Positions 34,341 to 46,877 of a stretch of 64,000 nt of DNA are shown here, one piece after another. How positions within the stretch are numbered: position 1 is the stretch's first letter; the number at the start of each line of letters is the position of its first letter. Position numbers and translations under genes: made by a program. The DNA lies in contig JAKOON010000006.1 in NCBI GenBank assembly GCA_022577435.1, forward strand, positions 1,392,001 to 1,456,000, in the 5' to 3' direction. The DNA is from Embiotoca jacksoni. Lineage: Eukaryota; Chordata; Actinopteri; Embiotocidae. Under the pieces are notes generated by a model. It was not told the origin of the DNA. It did not search any database and saw nothing but the letters and a program-made list of their open reading frames with translations.

Positions 34341-34981
34341 CTCTCGTGACCAATGGAATTTTGAACCTTGTTATGAAGTAGCGTGATTTTGTAGATTGAA
34401 AATGTCTCCAAGGAAAACAATAAACGGGACTTTAACCCAAGAGACGGAGGCCTCCGCTGCCCTCCTGACAGTCCTACCAAGTGATAATAGTCCTTAACCA
34501 AATCTTAAAAATGGTGGCATCACATGAGTCTTAGCTGATCTGGTTCACGAAAGAAACCAATTGAAAGCACTCAAATTAAAAATACAAACAAAAAAGTAGT
34601 TTCTCTGCGGCATTTTAAGCTTGATGATGTTAAATGCGTGACAGGAAGTAATGAATAAAAACCTAACAAGGGATTTAAAAAATAAAGATAAAAAGTAGGC
34701 CTATTTTCTCAGTTTTTCACCTGCGCGCCATATTTGATCCTTTTAATAAATGTCTAAGAGCTGCCGACTTGAACCATTCAACACGTTGGATGTTTCACTG
34801 TAATTACAGGAGGGATTACACACAGCTGTTCCAGTTTAACTGGTTGCAGTTGAGGAAGTTCCACAAAAATAAAAGCAGAAATGCAGCAGAGTTGCTGCGC
34901 GAGTCTTCAGTCTGATATTTCCTCTGATGTTCAGGCAGCTGCTTCAGCTGCAGAAGGTATCTCAGATATTAAAAACAGCAC

Positions 34982-35030
<49 letters not shown>

Positions 35031-35682
35031 TGTGTAGGAACATCAAAACAGTTTTAATTGTGGCTAATCCTGGACTCAGATTATTTCTAATGGGGAATCT
35101 TCAGTGAAGACGCTGCGACTCAATTTCCATCCGGTATTATTGAACGCTTTCATTCACTGGGCTTGTGTGGGTAATCATCCGTGTCTTACGAAAAAAAAAA
35201 GAAGACATATACGGTGTAAACACACATGGCGGTGCGCACCCCCACACGCACACACATGCAGACGTGGTTATCTACTGTAAAGCAGTGATACTGTAACCTC
35301 GCTGGATGGAGCCGAGTGTGGATTTCAGATGTGTTCTTTGCTTTTTTTTTTTTTCGCTTTCTGCAAGGGAACATGAGGCCTAGGACGCCCATGTAGGTCA
35401 AAAACAAATCCTGCGCCTCAAGCTGGGAAGCCAGAAACTTCTTTGAGCATCTAAAGGGAAAAAAGGGAGCAGGAGCGCTGAGTTTCTTCCAGGTGTTGCT
35501 TTTCACAGTGGTAATCCTGCCACGGCGTGACTGTGATTTTTACAGAAAATCTCTCCAAACAGGGCCCAGATGGTGGGAGGTAGACGCACACACAGAAAAC
35601 ACATTCATTCACAGACACACACACACGCGCGCGCACAGGACTTGTATACAGACACAGCTGTACACTTATAAAGCACAAAGCT

Positions 35683-35747
<65 letters not shown>

Positions 35748-36002
35748 AGACTAAAGGTGAGAACCGACTTGTTGCTCATGGGTGGTCTCCGTGCAAAGAT
35801 AAGGAGTGAGGCCCGTTACGTCGAGGCTGCGAGTTTTCCTCTTTAATACACATGTGGCAGAACAAGAGCTCGTTGCTCGCCAACGTTAAGCTGCGATTCT
35901 TAACGACAACGAGTCAAGACCGCAGCTACGTAAACCTCGTGAACCTTGTGGAGCAGCTCTACGTGTCTTAAGCAAGCGGCAACCGGCAGAGACCTCATCA
36001 GT
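34341..36002. other. Non-coding with GT and CA microsatellites
   Basis: A GT array at 34983-35028, short CA/CG arrays at 35610-35637 and a long CA array at 35687-35746. The rest is unique sequence without supported exons. Confidence 0.5.
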
Positions 36003-36388
36003 TCAGAGTGTTCGTAGCTTCCGGGTCTGAAAAATTTAGGCCGACGCAGAAGAGACTTAAGCTGCAATACCAGCGAGTGCCACTAGAGGTCGGCTCCAAA
36101 AAAGCCTCCATAGACTCCCATTCAGCTTCTCTCGTGAAATGCAAAGTCAATAAAATTTCTCCACGAGTTATCTCGGTGTTGTTAGCTCGAGCAGCTCCTT
36201 CATATTAGTTTTCTGGTGGTCCATCTGAAAATAATCCCGTCAATAATTAGAAAATAAGCTTCAAAAAGACGTGTTTTGAGCCGACCCCTAGTGGCGCTCG
36301 GTGGTATCGCAGCATAATGCACTTCTGCGTCGGCCTCATTTTCTCAGACCAGGAAGCTACGAACACTTTTATACACAGTCCGTGGCAC
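36003..36388. repeat. Family A repeat, head-to-head composite
   Basis: 36003-36275 is a minus-orientation family A 3' half (TGCAATACCAGCGAGTGCCA, CATAGACTCCCATTCAGC, ATAATCCCGTCAATAATT). It is followed directly by a plus-orientation 3'-terminal piece at 36276-36388 (GAGCCGACCCCTAGTGGCGC to ACTTTTATACACAGTCC). The two ends are inverted and could fold back. Confidence 0.8.
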
Positions 36389-38780
36389 CAACACCAGGAG
36401 ACGCCTCTGCTCTGGAGCGGTTGTTGGTCAGACGTGACGATCCCGACGGCGGCGGAAGGATGTGGAGATGGAGGACGTTTGAAATGAAGAGATAAAGGAG
36501 TTAATCTTCCACCGTTTCTAAACCGATTCCCTCCATAGTTCCCTATTTATGTACAGGAAAAAAAAAAACCAAAAAAAATACTTGCTCCATCTCTGCGAGC
36601 CTTTTCTCCTCCGCCGCTCTCGCTCTGTTTCATGTGGTTACTGGAACAACAATGTACATTCTGAGTGCCGGGGCCTTTGATGTCGTTGCATTCACCGAGC
36701 CGTCTTAAACCGGAGGAGAAAGAAAAAGAGAGGCTGAAAAAGACGCAGGAGAGATTTCTGTGGTGTGCTTCTGCTCTCTCTCTCTCGCCCTCTCTCTTCC
36801 TGGCAAGGCTTCTGACATCTCCCGGCAAAAGACAAATTCGGTTTCGCCTGTTAAGTCGTCAGTCAAAGCTTCGCAGGACTTTTTTTTTTTCCTCTTTTGC
36901 TCTCTGTCTGCCTCTTTCTCTCCCTCTCGCTCTGTCTTTGCTTCATTTCCGTGGATGCGGCATTGTGAAGGCCGCTTACACGCTTTTCAAACAATAACGG
37001 TACCCCCCCCCCCCCCCCCCCCCCCGAACCCTCCCCGCACCACCACCACCACAAGTTTCCTCTTTGCCAGAACCCTGCACATGCCAGCACATCCTTTAGA
37101 GAGCCTTGAACCGACAACAAACGTTAAGCGTTTTTCACCGCCGAGAGAAAAGAGGGGCCCCCGTTCGCGAGCCCCTGTGCAATTAAACTAGATCTAATAC
37201 TGTTATATGTTTCTCTGAGCGTTTCAGTGGGGCCTCTTTCTCACAGCGGTGAATGGACACTTCCAGGTCGGGACAATGCCCTGCACGGAGGACCAAACAG
37301 AGACCCGTCTTTTGAGCCTCGGCTGCCTCCGAGCATCATTTCTGCCGCTCGCGAGAGACGTAACGCCGATGAGTAACTGGTGCAAATTTCATCGGTCGAT
37401 CATCATCATCCGGACCGGGCGGAGTAACATTCAGAACGTCACTATCCAAAACTGACAAAAAAAAAAAAGAAAAAAAAGGTCGTCGGGCCGGCAGCGACCG
37501 GGTGGCTTTTCGTGCCGCGTGCCGTGAATTCATCCCAGGAGGATTCGCAGTGAAACCGCGGAGCCCCCCCCCCCCCTCCTCCCGCTGAGTTCGAATGACC
37601 CAAAACTGTGACGATGGCGCTCGGGTTCTCCAACAAGTTTTTTTTTCGCCCACAACAACACGATCGTAGTTCCACAAACTTTGACGTTCGCTCTCTGCTA
37701 AAGTTTCAGGTGCGTAAAACATCGTAGAAACAACCGCTCACAAAAAAAAAAAAAACCCAGGTGTATCTCAGGAAGTAACGATGATCGGGCGACGAAATTT
37801 GTACCAGTTAGTAATTGGAGTTTTAACTTTCTTCCTGCTCCGGTGCTCATAAACCTTTACAATAATAAAAACATACCAAGGGACTCATCAGGAGTCTTTC
37901 CGACACCACCACCTGCACTGAGCGCGGGAGTATTTCCCGGCACTTCCAGTAACCCTCCTGTCTTGATGCTAATTGCACCGGACGCAGTTTTACCACCGGG
38001 ATCCTTCAGCAGCTGGCTGAAGCCCGGAGGCGTCTAAAAGAAACAAAAAGAAAAAAAAAAAAAGAACACAACATCCTTCCTTCCAGCGCCTCCGTCCACC
38101 ATCTTGGCAGGAACGCATCACATCTCAATCTTTCCCTCCGTCGTGGTAGAGGGTTCACCTCCGCCCCGGCGCCGCCGCGTACACGGAACGGCAAGGAGGC
38201 GAACATGAGCGAGCCAATCAAACGGGATTGATCAGAGCTGTCGTCGGGCGCCTGCAGAATGCAAAAGCGTTATCAGACGAGCAGCTGAACCGCGTCCTCG
38301 GGAGCGCCGTCCTTCCTACGGGCAAAGTTATCCTTTCAACTCGCCGCGGCCTCCAATGACACACAAACAACTCAAATAATGCCGCCGTGGACCGCTTCGT
38401 GCGCGACAACACTGCTCCTGATACAGATCCTGAGAAAAGACGTGCGGGATTTTCTTCTTTTTTTTTTTAAATTTCCTTGACAGTTTCGCGTGTGTGACAA
38501 TGGTCTGAAGCTGCTCGGGTCTGTGGCCTCTTTGAAACGCCGAACACAGTGGCGCTATTGTCCCGCCGAAGGGGAGGTTTGAGGATGCGCGGGGAGAATA
38601 CCCAGAAGCCTCGGATACCCCCGCAGTCGACGCAGATTAAAGGCGCCAAATCACTTTATCAGCCCGAACAGCCTCTCTTGTTGTCGGACGCCTCTCAGAC
38701 GCCGGCTGCTGAGACGTCACACCGCTTAATTGAGAGTCGCGACCAGGACCCTTGTTTGGCCCGCTGCACCGGTTTGTGTA
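36389..38780. other. GC-rich intergenic sequence, no gene recognised
   Basis: Long pyrimidine-rich and CpG-containing stretches. A C tract lies at 37004-37025, with a CCA repeat just after. 37480-38450 is CpG-rich. Open frames (for example 36760-37191 and 37336-37722) follow the low-complexity composition and have no domain. Confidence 0.4.
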
Positions 38781-38900
38781 CCGCGACTGTAATCACCACG
38801 ATAATTTGGCTCCCTGTGAAAACATCAAATGGCGGCCTGGAAGCTGCAGGAATTTGCATTGCAGCCTTTGATCTGTGAAATTTAAACAAAGCGAGCTCCC
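38781..38900. promoter_or_regulatory. Candidate enhancer: octamer next to TCF motif
   Basis: A perfect octamer ATTTGCAT (38852-38859) is followed six bases later by CTTTGATC (38866-38873), a strong TCF/LEF match, and by TTTAAACAAAG (38880-38890). The surrounding 38.5-38.9 kb is unique and looks like conserved non-coding sequence. Function is inferred. Confidence 0.4.
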
Positions 38901-39434
38901 GCTCTGCCGAGTGGCGTGAAGGTTGCGGCGTCCTGGCCCCTCCCCTCCGCCCCACCGCCCCACCCCGCCACCCGCCGCCATCTAAACCAACCTCCATTGT
39001 TGTAATTATTTTGAATACAAAAGCGACAGAGCGATACAAATCAGGCATCAGAGACAACTGTAACCCCGGGACAACCCGAGGGCTTGTTTACCTGATACAC
39101 ACAAACGGAGACACACGCCGACGAACCAGCGACAGTCTCTGCGAGGCTGGTTTGCACTTCAGAGGAGCCGTAACGTTTACCTGAACACAACAGGTGACTC
39201 ATCTGGTTCTGTTGGCGTGCGAAGATGTTTTGCAGTCCAACCGTTTTAATAACACTCCTCTACAGCCACGTTAGCAGCTCTGAAAAAAGACGCAGCGGAG
39301 CTTTGAAATACGTGCTAACAACATGCTGATGTTGAGCACGTATAAATTAACGTGTCGGCATTTTAACGTTCCCTACTCGGCACTGAAAAAAGAAAAAAAA
39401 AAAAGTCTCGCTGAGGCTGATGGGAATGTTCTTG
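38901..39434. other. No gene recognised
   Basis: A C-rich stretch at 38936-38980, then unique sequence. Nothing further supported. Confidence 0.4.
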
Positions 39435-39841
39435 GTGGTATGTGAAGAGAACTTAGGATTTTAAAGCAGACGATGTCACAAAAAGTTCAGTGATGTTTTG
39501 GCGCATAAAGGATGTGATGAAGGAGGCGAGACACCGAAATTTGATTGTTTAATGAAAAATATATCCTCATTTTGAATTTGATGCCAGCAACACGTTTTTA
39601 AAAAGTTGGGACAGGGTCACGTTTACCACCGTGCTGCATCACGTCTTCTTTTTACAACACTCTGTAAACGTTTGGGGAACTGAGGAGACCAATTGCTGGA
39701 GTTTTGAAAGTGATTGTCCCATTCTTGCCTGATATAAGATTTCAGCTGCTCAACAGTTCGGCGTCTCCTTTGTCGTACTTTTCGTTTGGTATGTGAAGGG
39801 AAATTAGGATTTCAAACCAGATGATGTCACAAAAAGTTCAG
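39435..39841 (-). mobile_element. Family D DNA transposon fragment flanked by direct repeats
   Basis: 39541-39786 matches a well-known teleost non-autonomous DNA transposon (GAATTTGATGCCAGCAACAC, AAAAAGTTGGGACAGGGTCA, AGGAGACCAATTGCTGGAGT, CAGCTGCTCAACAGTTCGGC). It is bounded by two similar copies of about 55 bp (39435-39490 and 39787-39841) sharing TGGTATGTGAAG and GATGTCACAAAAAGTTCAG. Family name not assigned; strand is relative to my recollection of the element and is uncertain. Confidence 0.75.
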
Positions 39842-41467
39842 ATATCGAAGCACTTTTTTTTTTCCAGATCACGACTACACATCTCATGGACACGCAGTGT
39901 CGTCAATTTCAGGGTAACTGCGAAAAAAGGTTCTCTCTCGTTCTGACTTTCTCTTTACTTTCCTTTTCGTATCATTTTCCCGCCGAAAGTTCTGTTTACA
40001 ACCACTAAAAGCAAACAGGCAGCCGAACTAAGAGCTAGTAAGATCAAGTGGCGACGTGAACTTTTAACACACAACATATCAATATTTATTTCAGGGACCT
40101 TATCGTACAGAAAAAAACAACCGGGGAAGACAAAAAAAATGGACGATGTTTGAGAGCCTCAAAGTACTTCGAACTATAACTTCTGCTCATCTTGAGGAGG
40201 AAAACCCATCTACTTGTTGTTTAGACGTGTCACTAAACAACTATAAATGTGATCAGAACACATCAGGGACTGTGAATAAATCATTTTGTTACAATGACAT
40301 CAGTACATGTTGTGTAAAGTGTGTGGCGCCAGAAAAAGACGAACAAACTCGTTAAACATTCATCAACTGTTCCTTCCAATTTTCATGTCAATCTGCACAA
40401 TATTTGCTGCGATACTTCAGTGATTGACTGACTCCCCAATTAGCCGCTGATTTGTAAATGAGCGAATAACTCATCTGCATCATTCAGCAAAAACAACCGG
40501 CTGACAAAACACCATGAGGCGGAGTTATGTTGCTCATTTAATCTTCTCCCGATGGAAGCGCCAGAGGAAGAGCGGAGGATTTCCGGGGATGAGGTTTAAA
40601 TGAAAGGTGCACGAAAACCACAAGACGCCGGAGGACGCGAACGTTTGGACGAGAGGAGTCTGATGAAAGAAAGTTGTTGTTTTTTTCCCCCACCTTCGAC
40701 AACAACTTGTAAGTATTAAACCTTTAAAAATGTTTTTTAAAAAAAAAAACCAGAACATCAAGCACGGAGCACTCGGCAAAAGAAAGCCGACGAAGCTTAA
40801 AATGGATAAGGACCGGTACTAAGGTTGAAAGCTGGCTAGCTTTTCAGGTTTTAACCAATTACGAGCTGGGCTAGTTAGCCCCCGTAACTATAAAGTTAAT
40901 CATCATCTCATGAGCACAGTTAGCTCTTTCCCCTCGTGGCGTGATGCACTCATTCATTGCACCAAAACGCCGAGCTGGCACGTGTCCAGAAACCACGACC
41001 ACGACCGGCGGATAAAATACACCTCCAGTCCGTCCTTATCTGCCTCCCGACCAGCTCAATCCACCGAGGAGGACCACTTGACACTGATTTCACGTCATTG
41101 TCTGTGAGCGACCTCCTCCCCCCCCCTCCCCCACCACCCACTTTCCCCGGCGGTCCCCCCAGCGAGATCTGTGTGCCCACTCAGCCATGCGTACTGACGT
41201 CTAATCAACAGCAATTAACCCCGGCCCTCTTCACAGGCCGCGGAGCCAGGAGATAATGAAGACACCAATGTGTGTGTGTGTGTGTGTGTGCGTGTGTGTG
41301 TGTGCGTGTGTGTGTGTGTGTGTGTGTGGTTTTTTTCCCCCTCTTTCACACCCATCTTTTGTCATCCAGACGTTTCCCTCATGGCTCACTGACAATGGAA
41401 TGTGATCGGCCAAGTGTCGCCCCCGACACCGCCGGGACTGCCGGGGCGATGGCGGAGTTACGGCCGT
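39842..41467. other. No gene recognised; GT microsatellite at 41270-41330
   Basis: Unique sequence, with a C run at 41118-41136 and an interrupted GT array with CGTG units at 41270-41330. Open frames on both strands around 40950-41260 are short and lack domains. Confidence 0.4.
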
Positions 41468-42298
41468 GACGAAGGAGGCGACACACCGAGCGGAGTGGGC
41501 GGCAGAGAGGATGTTAACAGGGTTGAAGCGGAGAAATTAGATTTTTTTATTGTTTAAAAAAATATATCCTCATTTTTGAATTTGATGCCAGCAAACACGT
41601 CCTAAAAAAGTTGGGACAGGGTCACGTTTACCACACTCTCTAAATTTCAGACGTGTTCCTGAGCCCATGCAATGATTTCCACTTACGAAATAGTGTCTGT
41701 TTTAATGCAGTGCTGCCTGAGGGCCCGAAGATCACCACCACCAATATTAGTTTTCAGCCTTGTCCCTTGTGTACAGAGATTTCTCCAGATTCTCTGAATC
41801 TTTTAACGATATTATGAAGCGTAGATGATGAAATCCACAAATTCTTTAAATTCTTTTACGTTGAGGAGCGTTATTCTTAGATTGTTTCACTATTTTCCCA
41901 AACAGTCTTTCAGAGTGATGAACCTCTCCCCATCTTCACTGCTGAGACTCTGCCTCTCTGAAATGCTCTTTTTATACCCAATAATGTTGCTGATCTGTTG
42001 CCAGGTAACCTAATTAGTAGTGAGATGTTCCACCAGGTGTTTGTTTTGCGTTACACAACTTTTCCAGTCTGTTGTTTACCCTGTCCCAACTTTTTTTTAG
42101 ACGTGTTGCTGCCATCAAATTCTAAATGAGCCCATATTTTACAGAAAACAATAACATTCATCAGTTCCAACATTTGATTTGTTGTCTTTGATCTATTTTC
42201 AATTAAATATGGGGTTTATATGATTTGCAAATCATTGCATTCTGTTTTTATTTACATTTCAAGCAGCGTCCCAACTTTTTTTGGAAACAGGGTTGTCC
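41468..42298. mobile_element. Family D palindromic DNA transposon, longer copy
   Basis: GAATTTGATGCCAGCAAACA...AAAAAAGTTGGGACAGGGT near 41579-41624 is matched in reverse by ACCCTGTCCCAACTTTTTTTT...GTTGCTGCCATCAAATTC near 42078-42122, giving long inverted repeats. The right end CGTCCCAACTTTTTTTGGAA with ACAGGGTTGT (about 42268-42297) is the classic terminus. The left terminus is truncated. No intact transposase frame remains. Confidence 0.8.
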
Positions 42299-43884
42299 AT
42301 GGGAAGGCAGGAGGCAGGGTTGCCGAGGTGTGACACACCTTGTTCCAGGCGTTTTATTTCCATTTCTTCCTCCTCGTCACAGAGATGGTGGAGTTCTTGG
42401 CCACATCCTTCGGTCTCGCTTCCATCTCACAATCAGCCTGCAGGTCGACCTGAAAAAAAACCCCAAAAAACACAGGACACGTCCATACAAAGTTTTGTAG
42501 GTATTTGCATAAGATAGTTTTCAGACAGATCTCAGATGAAGTTTTGGAAGCCACGCTGTAATCTTAAGAAGCAGAACGATTCAAGTGTCAGTCAATCTCC
42601 CCTGTGGAAAGCACACAGGCTGGATGGAGCCTTGGAAGCAAAAATAGCATGGGAGATAGAGGACACTACCGCTCTACCCCCCACATCTGACCTTTGGCCC
42701 TGTGAAGAAAAATGTCTACATCAAATACTCTGAATTATCTATTCAAATGCCTGGAAACAATCTTTGGACAATGACACATCAATCAAACGTTCCCTGAACC
42801 GGGGGTGGTTGTTTATATAAATGCTGTCCAGCTGGGGGAGAGATCTCAGCAGCGTTACATCTATTTATTTTTTTTTCTGTGGGGAGATGGCAGAAAAAAG
42901 AAAGAAGGAAGTTCATAGAAAAACTTAAAATTCACATTTTTCTCTCTCTCTCTCTCTGTCTCTTTCTCTTCTCCGTTTCTTTTTTTTTTTTTTTTCTCAA
43001 ATCCCAGCGTGAATGTGTCGGCGAGCTCGTGGTATGCACCAAGATGAAAAGTAGAGGCCATCCCTTTGAAATCCTCCTCAAGTCAAAATTACCATTTCAT
43101 TTCAACTCCAGCCAGGAAACGGAGAGCGGGGCCACTGCTAACTGCTTTGGGCATATCGTTATTTATTGTGTGTAAACTTTGGAGGAACATTGTTGCCTGG
43201 GAAAATGCGTTGTGTGGGTGGTGGAAGTGAGCAGTTGGAGCAACCACAAAGGGAGAGATCAGGCCTATTTTCTCTGTAGGAGGAACACATAAAAGTGAAA
43301 ATAATGCTCATTATTACAGAGAAACAACATCAGCCTTCTTTGCTCATAATTTTCTAGCAGCTGAAAGTTACCACTGAGGCGAAACAACCAACCAGTTGAC
43401 CCTATTTAGGTAACTGCATTATGATTTTTTTTTTTTGCTCTCTTAATTAGTGAGCTTTCTGTGTTAAGTGGGCCATTATCTGTGTTGGAACTAACTGCTT
43501 TTTCCACAGCGGTCACATTAAGTCTGTCATGTTGTTTCATTTAGTCGGCTTTATGTACCTCTCCGCTGCAGGGGATATACATATATATACTGTATGATGG
43601 ACCTCCTCACATAAGCACATACAGGACATTTAAAGCGATTAGAAATCAGGATTTTAAAATGTATGTTCTTAGTTTGAGACTTTTTAATACAAATAATTTC
43701 TATGCCTGCGTACCACAGATTTGTCCTTATTTAGTTGTCTTTTGCATTGCCTCATAATAACATGCAGCCAAATAGGATTCAGATTATATATATATAAAAA
43801 AAGGTGTCTATCTTATTATATGGCAGTTGCATCAAATAAAAATAAAGAGTTTACAGCCAGTTTACAGCCATGCTATTTAAAGTG
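42299..43884. other. Unique non-coding sequence, possibly conserved
   Basis: 42500-42830 and 43000-43560 are non-repetitive with many AT-rich homeodomain-like words and no open frames of note. A CT array at 42942-42970 and a T tract at 42980-42997 separate them. They could be conserved elements, but this cannot be tested here. Confidence 0.35.
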
Positions 43885-44475
43885 ATCCCTCCAGGACTTC
43901 TTAATAATGAACACAAATTAAGCCAATCTCCACAATGTTTGCTGTAGCTTGCAATTTTGCTAAATTCCCGCAATTTTTCTGCCAAAAAGCATCGTCAACG
44001 GAAGCTCTGCTGAAAGTATTACATCGTAAAGTGTCCTTTCCAAACAAAACTGACATTATTACCAAAAATAAGTGCTCATTTCCAACCAGCGAGGCTCCGC
44101 CCCCTCTCCTCTCACCATCAAAACAAACTGCTGCTAGCTGAACCGCAACAACAGGAAGTGACGGGGTTTGTGGGAAATGTGATCTTATGATGGGAATGAG
44201 GAATATGTTGAATGAGTTTTCTCCACACTTCCAGCTGGAAGAGACTGAACTGTGTTTTAGTGTTAAATGAATGTGATTTAAAAAGCATTTAAAAGCTCTT
44301 ATTGTGACAGCAGATGTAGCCTTTGTTTTCTATATTACTCTGTTTCTGTAAAGTTACAGAAACTTTTAGACACTTTTTATTACTTTGAGCCCCGTGATGG
44401 TTCTCTAAATTCAACACAGAAAGAAAAACAGATTACAAGTCAAATATTTCTGGGATGTGCAGCAGGATTTTTTAA
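43885..44475 (+). repeat. Family B repeat, copy 2
   Basis: Starts TCCCTCCAGGACTTCTTAAT and shares almost all its length with 55535-56110: AGCGAGGCTCCGCCCCCTCT, CAACAGGAAGTGACGGGGTT, GTCTTATGATGGGAATGAGG-type and TTTGAGCCCCGTGATGGTTC blocks. It ends near GTGCAGCAGGATT. Non-coding. Confidence 0.9.
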
Positions 44476-45004
44476 ATTTTTTTTATCATGCCTGTAAATT
44501 TATAGCTTGTTTATCTCCCTTTTTTTTTTTAGAGAGAGATCACAGTAAGAAAACAGCCACAGTATAACATATATTGACGCCATTTCAAATGTTTAAGTTG
44601 CTGTGTTTTACTCACCAGTTCAGAATATACTATTTAATTTCTTTAACTCTCCGAGAGCAGCTGTGGCCAGTGGGTTTTTTTTCCCCCCTCCTGTTCTGCT
44701 TCTGCTTTTCAAAAGTTTTGTGTTTACGGTTCCATTTTATAATATCAAGAAGTTAGAATCAATGCACTACTTCTTCTTCTGCTGTTGGACTGATGGCAGA
44801 CTCGACGCCACGGTGACTCACTGTACCACCCTCTGGTACAAAGTGGTACTACAACACAGGATGCGCCGGCGTTAGCTGGTTAGCATGCCAACATCAGCCT
44901 ATATGTCTCTGGAACAAAATGCAGAAATGTTTTTGAAAAAAACAACAACTGCTATTTCTACACATACTGTGGAAATAATTGGTCATGTTTGGAATGTTTT
45001 AAAC

Positions 45005-45475
45005 TATATATCTTATGGAGTACGACTTCAATACCATCTTCTGTGAAACATTAACCGGTCTAAGAAATGTGGGATCAGTTAAGAAGCTTTTAAAAACTGA
45101 CCTATTTCGTGAGCACTTTGTCTCTGACTGAATCCTTGCCGTCTGTGTAGTTTTTTTTTATTGTTTTTATATTATTTTGAAATTGTTTTTATGCTATGTT
45201 ATTCCTTGTTTTTTATTTCTTGTACAGCACCATGTAACTCTGGTTTTAAAAGACGTTCTACACATAAAGTTTACTTACTTACTTACTTTGTGCAATATTC
45301 TTACATAAAACCTACATTAGCATTTGAGAGTTTATATTTGTTTCTTAATTTTTGTTGTTGTTATTTTCAACCAGTTGTTCACTCCTTATTTCTTCCACTT
45401 TTATGCTGCTGTAACAACTGAATTTCCCCTGCAGGGATCAATAAAGGTCATTTCAACTTAACAACAATAACAGCA
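45005..45475 (+). mobile_element. LINE 3' end (degraded)
   Basis: 45060-45131 still translates as LRNVGSVKKLLKTDLFREHF and ends in a stop; this resembles the last residues of fish LINE ORF2 proteins (the LKTHLF-type tail). It is followed by a T-rich 3' UTR, TTGTACAGCACCATGTAACT, and a TTAC repeat tail near 45275-45290. A second tail-like piece (GAATTTCCCCTGCAGGGATC then AATAAAGG, 45420-45449) lies just beyond and may belong to another retroposon. Confidence 0.65.
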
Positions 45476-46877
45476 GCATGAAAAGTAGATTTTGCCGGTA
45501 GAGTGATAACTTGAAATTTCTGATATATTCTCCACTATAAAACTGTCGCTCTATGAATCCGTTACAGGTGATATAAATCAAGTGGACCATTGCCTCTATA
45601 CTCTCACTGATGGAGCGATACAAACTTGTCAAATATGCAGCGGCCGAGCGTTTGATACTCAAAAGACAGAATTACTTCAAAGCTGCACTGATGAATATTA
45701 ATGTATTAAAAGATCAAGTGACTTTATGAAACGGGTGGCTCATAATGACAAACTCATAAACTCTCTGCCATCTTCCTCAGCTCAACAGGCAACAGATTTC
45801 AGGTCAAGGTTTTGGTTTTAAAACTCACATTTATTTGTTTCTAGTGTTTCCAGTGGACCGAACAGCAGATGAAGTTAACAACTAGCTGTATTTTGCACCT
45901 AAAGCTATATTTCTCTTTTTGCAAATAATGTGTGATTTAAAGTGTAAAGTAAATACATTTTTATACTATAAAACAGGATTGTAAAGCCTGCCAAAAAGGC
46001 ATGCAATCTTTAAACTATTTTTATGTCTTTTTTAAATTACACACCTCCCTAATTATTTTCAAACAAATAATTATGTAAGTAGCTTTTGGAGAGCTAACAG
46101 GAGAGTGAATAGTGGATTTACATTGTTCATGTGGACAGAAATTACCCCGATTTGATACTAATATTGCTTCTTGACAGGGCGTGTCAATAAAAAGTTGTTT
46201 GCCGACACATTAGCCATCAAATTTACCAAATGATAACATGTCAGGTTTTTTTTTTGAGCCCGATCTGCTGCCCCCTAGTGGCAAAAATTCAGGTAATGAA
46301 GCTTTAATCACTGGATTACTGCTGTAATCTGTAATGACTCTTCATAGAGTCTCATACTAAATAAAAAAAAACAGCCAGTATGAGTGAACCGATGTTTGTA
46401 TAACACTTCCTTTTACCTCCTCCTGATCTTTCCAAGTTCTTCACCCACAAACATGTCCACAAATGAGCACACAGACATATCAGTTAACAGTGAGGAGAAT
46501 ATGAATCACGCTCCAAATGTTGTGTTATCACAGTGCTTAATATAATTAGGAGCATAAGGAGAGGGTGTGTACGGAGCAAGGTTGATTCATGATCAGCAGG
46601 GAAGCAGCACGACTTTGTTGACTGTGTTCTCATCTGACAAAAGAGTACATCTAATCTTAAACATATGGCTGAAGCCGGGGATTCATGCATGACAGCATGT
46701 AGAGGATGGAAAACTACTGCTGGGTCTTTTCTGGGTTTTTTTTTACACCCAGAAATGCTGTATGGCTGCTCTTTTACATGCAGGATGTTTTTGCTGCTTT
46801 AAGACGTTCCCAAAACCTTATCCAAGTTTAACACTGCACCATGTCGTGTTTATTTAAATCAGAACTTTTCTCACTGC
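45476..46877. other. No gene recognised
   Basis: AT-rich unique sequence with a short repeat scrap (TGCCCCCTAGTGGC, about 46269-46282). No supported exon. Confidence 0.4.
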
